A stretch of 64,000 bases of DNA, taken from positions 1 to 64,000 of the forward strand of contig VDMD01000075.1 of assembly GCA_007026445.1 (NCBI GenBank). The letters are read 5' to 3'. The position numbers were made by a program, and so were the translations under genes. A model generated the notes under the pieces. That model was not told the origin of the DNA and did no database searches. It saw only the letters and a program-made list of their open reading frames with translations. Positions 9,603 to 19,830 of this stretch are shown here, piece by piece. Within the stretch, counting starts at the first letter, position 1; each line of letters opens with the position of its first letter. This DNA is from Schizophyllum amplum (lineage: Eukaryota > Basidiomycota > Agaricomycetes > Agaricales > Schizophyllaceae).

Positions 9603-12260
9603 CTATTCGACCGTGACCCTTTCCAGCTTCTCCCTATCCGGCGCCTCCCTCACCAGCGCCGCAAAAATCCCCTCGGGGCGCGACAGGAGCGCGCGCGGGG
9701 TGTCGAACTCGACGATCTTGCCTGCATCGAGGACGATCTGGAGGGTGAGGAGGTGGTCAGCCGAGAGGTCATTGGGGTGGTCAGCCGAGAGGTCATCAGG
9801 GTGGTCAGCAGGGGTTGTTGGGGCGGTACTTAAGCAGGATGGGGTAAACAGCGGTATGGGACGCCAGGGAAGCGCGTGAGACACTCGAACTCTCCCACTC
9901 ACAATTCTATCAGCATCCATCACCGTCTGCAGCCGGTGCGCGATGAGGATCAGCGTCACGTCGGAGCCCAGCTGGCGCCGGAGGGACGACTGGATGATAC
10001 TGTCCGTGCGGTAGTCTGAGAGGGAGGCGTAAGTACTGTGTTGTCCGTCTCAGAGGTCAGTGACGACTCAGAAGATCGGAAGGCGACTAGGAGCCTGAAG
10101 ATCGGACGACGAAAGTGGGACGGCGACCAAGGAATTCGGATAATAGTCAATCCAAAGTAAATAGACTCACCGATCGCGGACGTAGCTGTGAAGGAGAGGA
10201 CATCGTCGTCAGTATAACGTCAAGAAACCGATACCAGCTGAGTCTCGAGCCCAACCTCTCCAAAGTATCACAGAGACGAGAAAAGACTCTTTGAACAATC
10301 CACGCATCCTCATCCAACACCAGCACCCGACTCCTCCTCACCAGCGCCCGCGCGAGCGCCACGATCTGCCGCTGCCCGACGGAGAGGCTGGAGCCGCCGG
10401 AGGCGATGTGGGTATCGAGGGTGAGTTTAGCAGCCGTTGTCTTGTTCACTGACTTCGCCGTTGTCTTGTTCTCTGAAATTGCCGTTGTCTGGTTCCCTAA
10501 ATTCACCAAATCCGATACGGTGGTGTCCTGCGTCGCGTCTGCTGCAGCTGTCATACTCGACACACCTGCGTCCTCCTGCAGTGCGAACAGCCCCGCGGCG
10601 CGTAGGGCATCGTTCAGCGCCGCGTCGTCATGCTCGCCGAAGGGGTCCAGGTTCTCGCGCAGGGAGCCGCTGATCATCTCGGGCTGTGGGTTGGTGGTGA
10701 GTCGGTACGTAGTCAGAAGACACAGCAAAATAAGGAATGGCGGGCGAGAAATTCGCCAGCACAACAAAGACCCGTCACCGCCAGCACAACAAAGACTGGC
10801 CAGCACAACAAAGACTGGTCAGCACAACAAAGACCCGGGAGCACAACAAAGACCTGCCGCGATCACTACACATTTCACTCCCACTCACCACCTGCGGAAT
10901 GATCGTGATACTGTTCCTCAGCGCCTCCAGGGAAACCTTCCTCGTGTCCAGCGCGTCGTAGTACACCTCACCCTCCGTTTCGATGCAGCGGAGGAGCGCG
11001 AGGCTGAGGGAGCTCTTGCCGGCACCGGTGCGGCCGACTGTAAGTGGTCAGTTGAAGGTGAGGAGCCACTCAGTCGACAGGCATGATCCGTTCCCCTCGA
11101 CGGATGTCGTTCCCACTGAACAGCGAAACTCATCCGTCACACGGCATAACGCCTCCGTCGAACGTATCCAACCAGCCGAACAAATTATCCCACTCACCCA
11201 CACCCACACGCTCGCCAGACTTGATATGGAATGTCAGGCCGTGCAGGACCTTGGGGCCGCCTTTCGAGTACGACGCGGACAGGTTGCGCACGTCGAGCTC
11301 GCCACTGGCAGGCCAGGAGGCCGGCGGGTGGCCGTCCAGTGCCAGTGATGCAGGCGGATTCCCTGTCGACGAAGTTGCGGGCTCTTGCTCGATCTTCAAA
11401 TATTGGTTGATGCGCTCGACGCTGGTGGGAGTCACCTAGATATAGGACTCCGCTTCGTGGAAGGCAAACGCCCTTACCTGTTGCCTGGGAGAACGGTCAG
11501 TGGAATAGAGATACAGGGAATATTCCCACTCACAATCGCCCTCGAGAATGTTCATCATGCGGACCCAGAAGAGGACCATGCCGCTGAAGCCAACTGAGTT
11601 ATGCCAATCAGAATATTCAGGTGACTGGCGGGCCATGGATTCTGTCATGCGTTCAATGGTGGAAAGTAAAGGTTATACGAACCCGGCAGTACCTTCAGAT
11701 TGACAGGAGTATGAACCCTCGGCGTAATCAACGGGATAAGAACGCCGTTCAAGAAAAGCAGCGCAATAATAACCCATAGAAGCGCATTCTCAGCCTTTGT
11801 AGGATGCCTATCACGCATCGCGAAGGGAGCAAGGTCTGGCACAGCAAGAACGCCGAACGCGATGAGAAGGAGGGCGTTCAAATGAGCGGTGGCAGCAGGG
11901 GAGACCTGCAAGCGAGCGGCGGATACGAAAGCGAGTACACACGCGTAGCACTGAAACGACAGTCACTCGGTAACATGCACATGCACGGGGAAAAAACCTA
12001 CTGACGAAGGAGGCGCAGAGTGCAGCGTCAATCCACGACTGCGACATCGCAGCAGACGCAGCCGAAGCTCCCAGGAGTGCAACACAACCTATAAACCTGG
12101 CCAAGCGAAAGATGCCGACGCCTTTGAGGGCGTAGACCGACTTGTTGAGCACTGGCGACGCGTCATCCTTTCCTGTCATCCACAGACGGCAAGCAGCCTT
12201 GAACGCGAAAGAGACGATGGAGAAGAGAGACGCGTATACCACGATGAGCTCCGCATTCAT
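9603..12260 (-). CDS. ABCC-type transporter, internally deleted (membrane domain 0 + NBD2 only)
   Basis: Ten exons can be joined in phase to 533 residues: 12260-12006, 11950-11683, 11593-11534, 11484-11478, 11421-11198, 11037-10889, 10683-10308, 10185-10171, 10015-9903, 9737-9603. The first two exons encode hydrophobic segments like the N-terminal membrane region of MRP/Ycf1-type transporters. They are followed directly by the end of the second transmembrane domain ([30 protein letters not shown]) and a complete second nucleotide-binding domain: Walker [11 protein letters not shown], signature [15 protein letters not shown], Walker B VLVLDE, H-loop LILIAHRL, and [18 protein letters not shown]. 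About two thirds of a normal ~1,500-residue ABCC protein (TMD1, NBD1, most of TMD2) is absent. The intron after VLDE begins AT instead of GT. A further upstream coding exon (…RLSSFTFIL, before a GTGAGT donor at about 12315) is likely, so the true start is unresolved. Confidence 0.7.
10757..10853. repeat. Minisatellite (cagcacaacaaagactgg) in ABC gene intron
   Basis: About six copies of a 16-18 nt unit fill the intron 10888..10684. A second array (gtggtcagccgagaggtcat, x3, about 9752-9815) fills the last intron of the same gene. Confidence 0.85.
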
Positions 12261-12908
12261 CGGGGTCTGGAAATGCTTATGAGTATATATGTAGGCAGCT
12301 CTTGATGAACTACTCACTAATATGAAGGTGAAGGAAGAGAGACGCGTGTACCCGATACGCGCGTCTCTTCATGCCTCCGGATTGATGATCGCAAATTCGT
12401 GACCGTGTACTGATTCTGCTGTGTGAAACAATCCATCTGGAACCGCTCGTTGACCGATGCACACGGAGCAGTAAATCTTATCGAGACCAGATCGTCATCC
12501 AGACGGCCATTCTTCCCCTCAAGCTTCTGCGAAACTCGATGCCTCAGCCTTCAATCTGGATGTGGTACAGTGAGAAGACATGCGCAAGTCCGTGCTTAAC
12601 GGCTCTGCTTAGACTGCATGCCCATGATAGCAGTGGACCGCTAGTTGGGGAGTCGATGCACTGCATTACATATGTCGCTGGAGGTTCATGGTATGCCGTG
12701 AGAGTAAAAGATCAAGTTGGGCTTGACTCCGATTACTGTAAGCCAGTTCCAGGATAGATGATAGAGAATTAAGTAGTGCATATGTGCACCATCAGATAAT
12801 TACGACTGAAGGAATCAGTAGTAATGATAGTATTGGACCAACCTAAAGTGAAGAGGCAGTGGTTTTGCTTTTGCTGGATGTAGTACTTTGTTACTCGACA
12901 TAACGCAA

Positions 12909-13007
12909 GTCTGTATCGATTAGGGGTTAAATCACCTCGTTGTGGATCCGCGTATTGCATACGTAATCTGATCCGAGGAGCCGCCAGTTCGAATCCGGCT
13001 ACGGACA
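12909..13007 (+). tRNA. tRNA-His (GTG) with a 27-nt intron
   Basis: A full cloverleaf can be drawn. The acceptor pairs GTCTGTA with TACGGAC, with A73 at 13007. The D-stem is GATT/AATC, and the anticodon stem CCTCG/CGAGG holds loop TT-GTG-G...C. A 27-nt intron (12946..12972) sits at the canonical position after base 37. The anticodon GTG is at 12942..12944. The T-arm has loop TTCGAAT. One T-stem pair is an A-C mismatch (12986/12996). A run of six T residues follows immediately, as expected for RNA polymerase III. Identity rests on the anticodon and on the similarity of the stem-loop to fungal tRNA-His. Confidence 0.78.
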
Positions 13008-13013
13008 TTTTTT
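13008..13013 (+). terminator. Pol III T-run terminator of the tRNA gene
   Basis: TTTTTT directly after the discriminator base. Confidence 0.7.
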
Positions 13014-13362
13014 ATCATTTGTTTTGCCATGAACGCTAACGCGGACGGCCTTGGACAGTGTTGCACTCTGATTGGACTCAGAGTGGATTCCTCCGTTGGA
13101 TGCAAAAGCTGGACGAATGTAACGCCATGTGGTCTGATATTTCCTGGTTCTCCACGCGCGCCAAACGGTTCGACATTCGTTTTGGAAAACTAGAACTTTC
13201 TAAAGCCTCCGTGTGCTACTACTGTACATACAGAGCTTGTGACTAGCAGACATGCGCCCATCAATAAATATCATTGGCTGTGGTATATACATGCTATCCT
13301 TGCATGCCGTCGTACACATATGTACGTGCACAAATCACATTCATAAATACAGTTATACATAC

Positions 13363-14566
13363 TCAGCAGTTCTTGCTGGTCAGGTAGATCCCGTTATAGG
13401 GGCCGCGCTGTGGGCGTCTGTGAGCAAACTGCTCTAGCGCACATCAATCAGTAGACTCACATGGTCGGCAATGCTCCCGTCAAAGATGTTCGGAACGGTC
13501 TTGATCGTACAGTCGTCATCATCCGCGTTGTCGATGCCTGAAAGCCATTCCCGTCAGAAGGGACACACAATAAGGAAGAGTTGCGCAGCTTACCTGGACA
13601 CACCGCCCAAACGCCCTCGTCCACAATATGTATCTCACCCTCCGGGTGCGCAAAGTTGAGCCCCCTCCCGGGCAGAATAGGAACCATATCGTGCATATTG
13701 TCGACCCGCTTAAAGGAGTCGACCTGCAGCGACGCAATCAGCACAGATCGCGCGTGTCCAACGCGGCCACGTACCGTCGCATCAACCGCCTCCGCCCACG
13801 CTTCATTACCTACACGCGGCTTGCCGTATGTCACGACGTTTACTGTCGCGTCAGGCAAGTTCAACTTCAGAAATACCGAGTCTAGCTCCGCGAGCGCGCC
13901 GCCGAGCGAGTGGCCGACGACGGTGATCACGTTCGAACCCGACGAGGCAAGCAAGTTCTTCACGCTGTCGAGCACCGCACCCGCGGTCTGCGCTTGAGCG
14001 TCGCGGAAACCCTCATGCACCAGGACATCATCATCGAGGCCTGGGAAGAGCGTCTCATCCACTACATCTTGTGGGATGTCGATGTCGGTCAGGTCAGCCT
14101 CCCTGAAATTGTGCTTAGGACATAAGATATGAGAGACAAAGAGAGGAACGCACAGTTCCTTCGGATCGGTACCCTGATGAGCGACAATGATTGTCTGTAG
14201 CGACGGGGAGTAGCCGATGTAATCTGTGACATCGTCAGCGCAAGCCTGCATTTGTGACCCGTTGCGACGTACAATACTGGATATCTGCGCCGTCCCCCCC
14301 GTTGGCAGATACCTCGAAGTCGGAGTTCGCCTCACAGGAGGCTAATATGAAGAGTCAGCACGACGACGGCAGTAAACACAGAAGCCAGCATTACTCCCGC
14401 ATTCCCAAGTACCGATGTTATCCGGACAGTACGCAGCGAGTGCAAAGTTAGTAAAGGGTGTAAAGCCGTCGATATCCTGCGTGCTCAGGTCCGTCGCGCG
14501 ACGAACTGGTCGCGGCGCGGCATTGACAAAGAGTGGAAGTGTAATGAGTGTGATGAGCGACAGCAT
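13363..14566 (-). CDS. Secreted class-3 lipase (copy 1)
   Basis: Seven exons (14566-14395, 14341-14273, 14223-14154, 14102-13775, 13723-13594, 13537-13461, 13407-13363) give 296 residues. A signal peptide (MLSLITLITLPLFVNA) is followed by FALAAYC and a Cys-rich ECGTSCEANSDFEV segment, then YYYIGYSPSLQTIIVAHQGTD. The nucleophile elbow is VVGHSLGGALAELD (Ser of GHSLG). The Asp region is VDNMHDMVPILPGRG, and the C-terminal His lies in ADH-RGPYNGIY. These are the triad positions of Rhizomucor-type triacylglycerol lipases (PF01764), so extracellular ester hydrolysis is the expected role. It is a tandem paralogue of the gene at 15694-16968 in the same orientation, with partly different intron positions. 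Confidence 0.92.
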
Positions 14567-15693
14567 GGCGGACTAGCGCAGGCGGCTGGGCTCGAAGCGC
14601 GTTGGAGACGGGGAGGGGATGAATGAGGGGATCCTACCCTCACAATATCCCGCAATAGGTATAAGTATGCATGATGTGCTGACTGTCCAGGCGCCCCGCG
14701 TACGCGCCAGACGGCCGATAACGGCCAGCCCGATGGCAGATATCCCTTTCATTGGCTACTTCAACATCGCGTAAGGAGACGGTGTGCGGGTAGAATGCGG
14801 GTAAGTATGGTCACAGGCGAGCAGGTCCTCGCGACGGGCACCGCACACTCTCGGGATGGTTGCGCGGGCGCGGGCTTGCACATGCGGGCAGGGACGCCGA
14901 CGAGTAAAGTGAAGTCGCGTACGCCGAAGAGTTGAGCAAGGTAAGTAACCAGCGAGAGGAAAGACCGCGCGGTTGGTCCCCTTACGTCTATATATGTCAC
15001 TCTGTTCGTTGGGGAAGGCGACATCGTTGCGGATAAGCTGCAATGGCCGCTATATAAAGTGGTCAGACTCATGCTTGTGTAGGAGGAGGTATTTACCGCG
15101 TTAGTTCAGCAGCGAGGGTATTGACGGAGACTGAATAGGTTCTGAGATGAGTGACATTGAAGGCTTGAAATCGGCTTATAGGCTCGCCATCGCGTTTGCC
15201 GCATGTCCGCCAGCCTGAAGGTGGGAAGAAGAATTCGGCTCGTGAGTAAACCAGGGTAGATAGATGATAGACAGAGCATTGACCATACGCGCAGCCGCAT
15301 TTACTCATCCGACTTCCCCTGTAGACAAACATCAAACCATGCGGAAAGTTCAACATGGACATGTCACGCGTACTTACATACCCGAACGTGTCGCACGGTT
15401 TCGGAAGTCCTTGAAGTTTTGGCGTGTGTCCTTCAAAGGACCAATGCCCCGATGTCTGGGAGACTTCGCAACCTCGCTGTAGAATGATGATCGTCAGGGA
15501 CAGACAGCTTGAGTGCGAAAGTCAAAAGCGGAGTTTCAAAATGTGCAATGGATCACGTGGCTCGTGGATGCAAACACTGGTCAATAACTGGCTTTTCCCC
15601 TTATGAAAGCAACTGTCAACAGACAAATGCGCATATACTACTTACATATAGCCCATAGGCATTCGACCGTAGTCGTCTTCAACGTTGTACCCT
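14567..15693. other. Spacer between the two lipase genes
   Basis: This holds the promoter of lipase 1 and the 3' flank of lipase 2. I see no frame with lipase similarity and no other convincing gene. Open frames such as minus 15093-15362 lack recognisable features. Confidence 0.4.
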
Positions 15694-16968
15694 TCAACAT
15701 GTAATTGTGCTAATATAGATTCCCGCATAGGGACCAAGCTGAAGGAATTCAGGTCAGCAATCCATTGCGAGCTTGAAGGAATCGCGGGGACATACATGGT
15801 CGAGCACATTGCCCTCGAAGATATTTGGCACCTGTACGCAAAGATACACGTCAGCATTGCACCTTGCGACGCACACCAAAAACTCGCTCACCGTCTGTAT
15901 CGTGCACTCCTCGTCATCCGCATCGTCGTTCCCGGGGCACGCAACCCATTCGCCCTCCTCGACAATATGCACCTCACCCTCTGGGTGCGCAAATCCCAAC
16001 CCTCGCCCGGGAAGGATCGGGACCAAGTCTACATCGCCCATAGCCATCAGTCCCACCTTCCAGCAAAGTGCAAAAGCATCACCTACCATCCATATTGTTC
16101 ACCCTCCTAAAGCTATCCACGCTCGCGTCGACCAGCTCCGCCCAAGCCGGGTTCCCCACACGCGGCTTCCCAAACGTCACCGCGTTCACCACCGCCTCCG
16201 GGATGTTCAGCTTCAAGAATACAGCGTCCATCTCCGCGATCGCGCCGCCGAGGGAGTGACCGACGGCGGTGACGGACGAGGTACCGGAGGAAGCCATCAG
16301 CGCGCGTACGCCGGCGAGGACGATGTCGGCGGTGTCGGCCTGCGCGTCGCGGAAGCCGCCGTGCACGAGTGCGTCGGTCGGTGCGCCTGGGAATAGCGTG
16401 GCATCGAGCGAGTCCTGGGGCACGTCAACATCGGTGAGGACGGATTCCCTGGACGGTGTTCAGTCATCGCCAAAGTAGCGTCGCAAGAACACGTACAGCT
16501 CGGTGGGGTCAGTACCCTGGTGCGCGACGATGATCGTCTGGAGGGAGGGCGAGTAGCCGAGGTAGTCTGCGCAACCCTTGCATGAGCGGACAAGCGAGAC
16601 TTTGGAAAGCTCCGACTTACAATACTGCACATCCCCACCATCCCCACCATACCCGTAGAGCTCAAAGTCCCCATTCGCGGTGCAAGAGCCTGCGCAACTC
16701 ATAAGTACCATCCTGGCGACACGACCAACTGCAGCCACTCACCCCCGCACTGCCAAGTCTCGATCCCCTGAGGGCAGTAAGCCGCCGCCGCGAACTCGGT
16801 GTAGGGCGCGAAACCCGCGATGGCGTCCGCGGTCAGCGTCGTCACGTCCCGGCTGACGAGCGTCGTCGCGGCCCGGCTGGCGAGCGTCGTCGTATTGGAG
16901 ACGACCACTGCTGCCGGAGCAGCGAGCGCGGTGGCGGCGAGCAGGACGGGCAGGAACAGCGACAGCAT
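15694..16968 (-). CDS. Secreted class-3 lipase (copy 2)
   Basis: Seven exons (16968-16743, 16689-16621, 16566-16497, 16448-16087, 16028-15892, 15831-15796, 15738-15694) give 314 residues. A signal peptide (MLSLFLPVLLAATALAAPAA) is followed by a Thr/Ala-rich propeptide, AAAAYCPQGIETWQCGG, and YYYLGYSPSLQTIIVAHQGTD. The nucleophile elbow is AVGHSLGGAIAEMD. The Asp region is VNNMD-DLVPILPGRG, and the C-terminal His is in LDH-LGPYAGIY. All three triad positions are retained, so this is predicted to be active. Compared with copy 1 the N-terminal propeptide is longer, and the introns in the 3' half sit at different codons. A TATA box lies about 130 nt upstream of the ATG. Confidence 0.92.
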
Positions 16969-17094
16969 GGTGTTTGGCTTCGCTGCTGGCGTGCGCGAGG
17001 TGCTCGGGGATGCGCGAGGTGCTCGGGGACACTCGAGGGGACGAAGACGCTCGAGGGGACGAAGACGCTCGACCGCACACAATCACACCCCGCG

Positions 17095-17102
17095 CTTATA
17101 AA
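17095..17102 (-). promoter_or_regulatory. TATA box of lipase copy 2
   Basis: TTTATAAG on the minus strand about 130 nt before the ATG at 16968, within the spacing common for fungal promoters. Confidence 0.5.
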
Positions 17103-18868
17103 CGCGGGACCCGGGGCACTGCGCAAGAGATTGCCTGTCATGCACAGAGGGACGCCTGACATGCAGCCGAATGTTGCACCGATACGCACGAGAGCGCGCT
17201 TGATCTGTGCCAGAGCGCGCCTGATCTGTGCCAGAGCGCGCCTGATGTGCGCAGGAGAGCTGGGGTCACCTGGCCTGCGGGGAGACGCGGTCCAGCATGG
17301 GCAGGATGCGGGGGGTGACGCCGCCATCCGGGCAGAGAGGCTTCGGGGGCCAATCAGCGTCGATGCCTTCCGTATGAGGAGATTGAGTGCCTTCCGTATG
17401 TAGGAGGAGATTGAGTGTCTTCCATATGTAGGAGGAGATTGAGTGTCTTCCGTAGGAGGAGTTTGAGTGCCTTCCATGCGCGGACAATGAATTCAGAGTG
17501 CCTTGCAGAATCTCTTCCATCTCCGCATATGAGGGCCACCCCGGACCCGTCGCCGACCATGTGGACGATGGTATTCTGTGGGGAGACGAGGGTATTCATT
17601 TGGGGACAATAGCCGCAATGGGGAGGATAACCGTGGTCCGTTGACCAGTCGCGGTGAAGACTCAAACAATAACCCGGACCGCCCGCCAAGAAGGATTATA
17701 TCGTGCGCATTTGCCACCTCGGCGGCGAGGGTTCGTTCCCCAATACGTTGATGATACAACGTCGTCGATGACGGCGGGGTCCCCAATGTCGATACTATAG
17801 TAGTGTCCCCGTCGATGGCGGCGGGCTTCCCCAGCGTCGATAGCGTACCGAGGGTCGGACGGTGGTCGAGAGCCGAGCGCGCGGTGTTCGAGAACGGGGT
17901 GCGCGGCATCCATCTGCGTGACTATGTTGAGGTGGATACGAGAGGGAAAGCGGAGGACACGGACTTAGCGGCGTTTCGGATTCGGATTGAGTAGCAGGTC
18001 GTGTCGCGACTGGTCTGAGTGTACAGAGCGAACAGAACGGCAAGGCGACCGCTGCCCGAGCGGAAGATCGACAGCGAACTAGGCGGACGGTGTCAGCAAA
18101 TCATGTCACTAGACGGCAAACAATGAACACACAGCAGCGGGGACCCGTGGATTGGGCAGAACGCGTCAGCAGACCGTTCCCTCCGTAAGGCTGCATAGGT
18201 CGGGAACATGTGAAAGATGTTGCGGCCTTCCCTTTCCTTCCTTCCTTTCTTCTTGCGAAAGCTCAGGATGGCAATGTCGGCGCAAGTGGCGTAGAGCATC
18301 TTCCGCCAGATTCACTACAAGCGGAAGCCGCTGGTATCGCCGTCGAGGGGTCCAATGAAACTCTTGGTAGCGCCTGTGGGACGTTCAGCATCAAGAGGGG
18401 ACCTCTGGCGTTCCTCCAAATCCTTGCCAGAGAAGGACAGACGAGGATGACGCTCTCGCTGAGGCATGATAGATGCTGATTATTTGCTGAAGCACACATG
18501 GGAAGGAGTCGGGAGTGGCGCTGGGCTGCCAGATGATATTACAGCATATATGCTAGGAATGTATGTAGGCATCGTCTATGGCGCTTGGGGACGCTGGGTT
18601 TTTGCTGAGGCCTGTGTTCGTCGTCATGTGGGCCGCAGCATATTGTGTGGGCCGCATATATGCTGCGTCAGGAGGACCTGTGGTGTCGAAGTTGCTTGTG
18701 CCCTGGGAGTCCGCTGCACTTCGGCGGTCGGCGTGCTTCTGCAACTCCGGTCAGTTCTGGCCCAAGGTCGACAGCATACATGCGCACCTGGTCTCCCGTC
18801 TCTGTCTCCCACTCCAGTTCAGTTCCCCACGCTCCCAGCCCTCCTCCATCCTCCCAAACCTCCTCTCC
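17103..18868. other. Intergenic; short tandem repeats, no gene seen
   Basis: Two arrays are visible: about 17180-17245, three copies of a gagcgcgcctgatctgtgcc unit, and about 17370-17480, four copies of a gaggagattgagtgtcttcc unit with a cat/cgt-atgtag linker. Frames through these arrays are repeat artefacts. Nothing else was recognised. Confidence 0.45.
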
Positions 18869-19093
18869 TCAAACCGGCACCATCAAATCCCCCCACCTCC
18901 GCACCGCAAAGATGCCCGCAAGAAAGACCGTAACACCAGTCAGGATGCTCAAGTTGCCCGCAATCTTCTCCGGCGCGGTGATCTCCTCGCGCACGAAGCG
19001 CGACAGCGCGCTCTCGTCGGCGTCGGCCGCGGTGACGGGGATGCGCCCGATGTAGGCGGGCCCGGAGTTGGGGGGTGCGGAGCGGCGGGCCAT
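18869..19093 (-). CDS. Small single-helix membrane protein, conserved-looking
   Basis: A single-exon 74-residue frame from ATG to TGA. The N-terminal half is polar (MARRSAPPNSGPAYIGRIPV, then an acidic helix and SRFVREEITAPEKIAG). One hydrophobic helix follows, NLSILTGVTVFLAGIFAV, then RRWGDLMVPV. The layout, a short cytosolic helix plus a C-terminal membrane anchor, resembles small subunits of organelle membrane complexes such as Tom proteins, but I cannot name it. It lies alone on the minus strand, next to the plus-strand F-box remnant. Confidence 0.6.
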   Translation of the reverse strand: MARRSAPPNSGPAYIGRIPVTAADADESALSRFVREEITAPEKIAGNLSILTGVTVFLAGIFAVRRWGDLMVPV

Positions 19094-19286
19094 GTCGTGG
19101 AGTGAGTTGCAGAGTCCGTTAAGGGGTGACTAATGATGGCAAAGAGGACGACGACGACGAGGGGCGGTGGACGGATGCAAGTCGGCGTGGGCGCAAAATC
19201 GAGTGCATGACGCGCGGTGGGCACGTGCCCAAAGCACGTGGTAAACCCACAAGTTGAACTTTAGACTGCAAGATATTCTACGGGCC

Positions 19287-19511
19287 TCCAGTGAGGAACG
19301 AGGACTCCTTACAAACCCGGAAGACCGACGGCGGGTTGCCTCGTCAAGCAGAGACCAGGCAAGCGGTCGGATGTTGTCACTCAGCGCTCATGCAAGATCA
19401 CGAGCGTTCGGGTCGAAGGCTGTAGGGGAGTCACTCCGCACAGTAGCGCGGTTTTTAGACCTGAGCGCACAGGACGCCACAGTTGTTTGTGGCGACGAAG
19501 GAACTGAATAG
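19287..19511 (+). pseudogene. 3' remnant of an F-box/LRR gene (cassette copy 1)
   Basis: At DNA level this stretch aligns closely with the last ~220 nt of the F-box genes at 31534 and 26716. Shared features are the start in an 'actccttacaaa' segment, the 'ggcaagcggtcggatgttgt' block, and the end encoding QDATVVCGDEGTE plus stop, against QDATVVCGDEEAE in copy 3. Everything upstream (coiled coil, F-box, most repeats) is missing, and small indels change frame within the remnant. The kinase gene that follows the F-box gene in the other two cassettes starts 320 nt downstream. Confidence 0.8.
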
Positions 19512-19830
19512 AAATATGACTGCTGCAGTCAGAGTAACAAGCACGGGATGGACTTACTAACTACAAATACTAGTATACAGTGATTGTTGGGTATAGCAAG
19601 TGACGTCTATGAGTACCGTTTGGGCCATCTTCGATTCTTGAGTCTTCACAGTTGAACACAGGAATACACATGTTTATGGCGTGACGCGGGACCGATTAGG
19701 TACTTGCGTAAACTGACCGGCAGCGTCCACGTTTCTCCTCCATGACGGTCATTGCGCCCTTGTCTACCGCTCTCACTGGTCTACGTCGCCGGCAACCACC
19801 ACTAGTGGTATACTGGCCTGCTTCAGCGCC

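Noticed and set aside
12317..12545. Minus-strand open stretch of about 75 codons without ATG upstream of the ABC gene
   Set aside because: It reads fairly protein-like but is not in the frame that splices into the ABC exon (that frame reads RLSSFTFIL). It has no start codon and no recognised motif, so it is not called.
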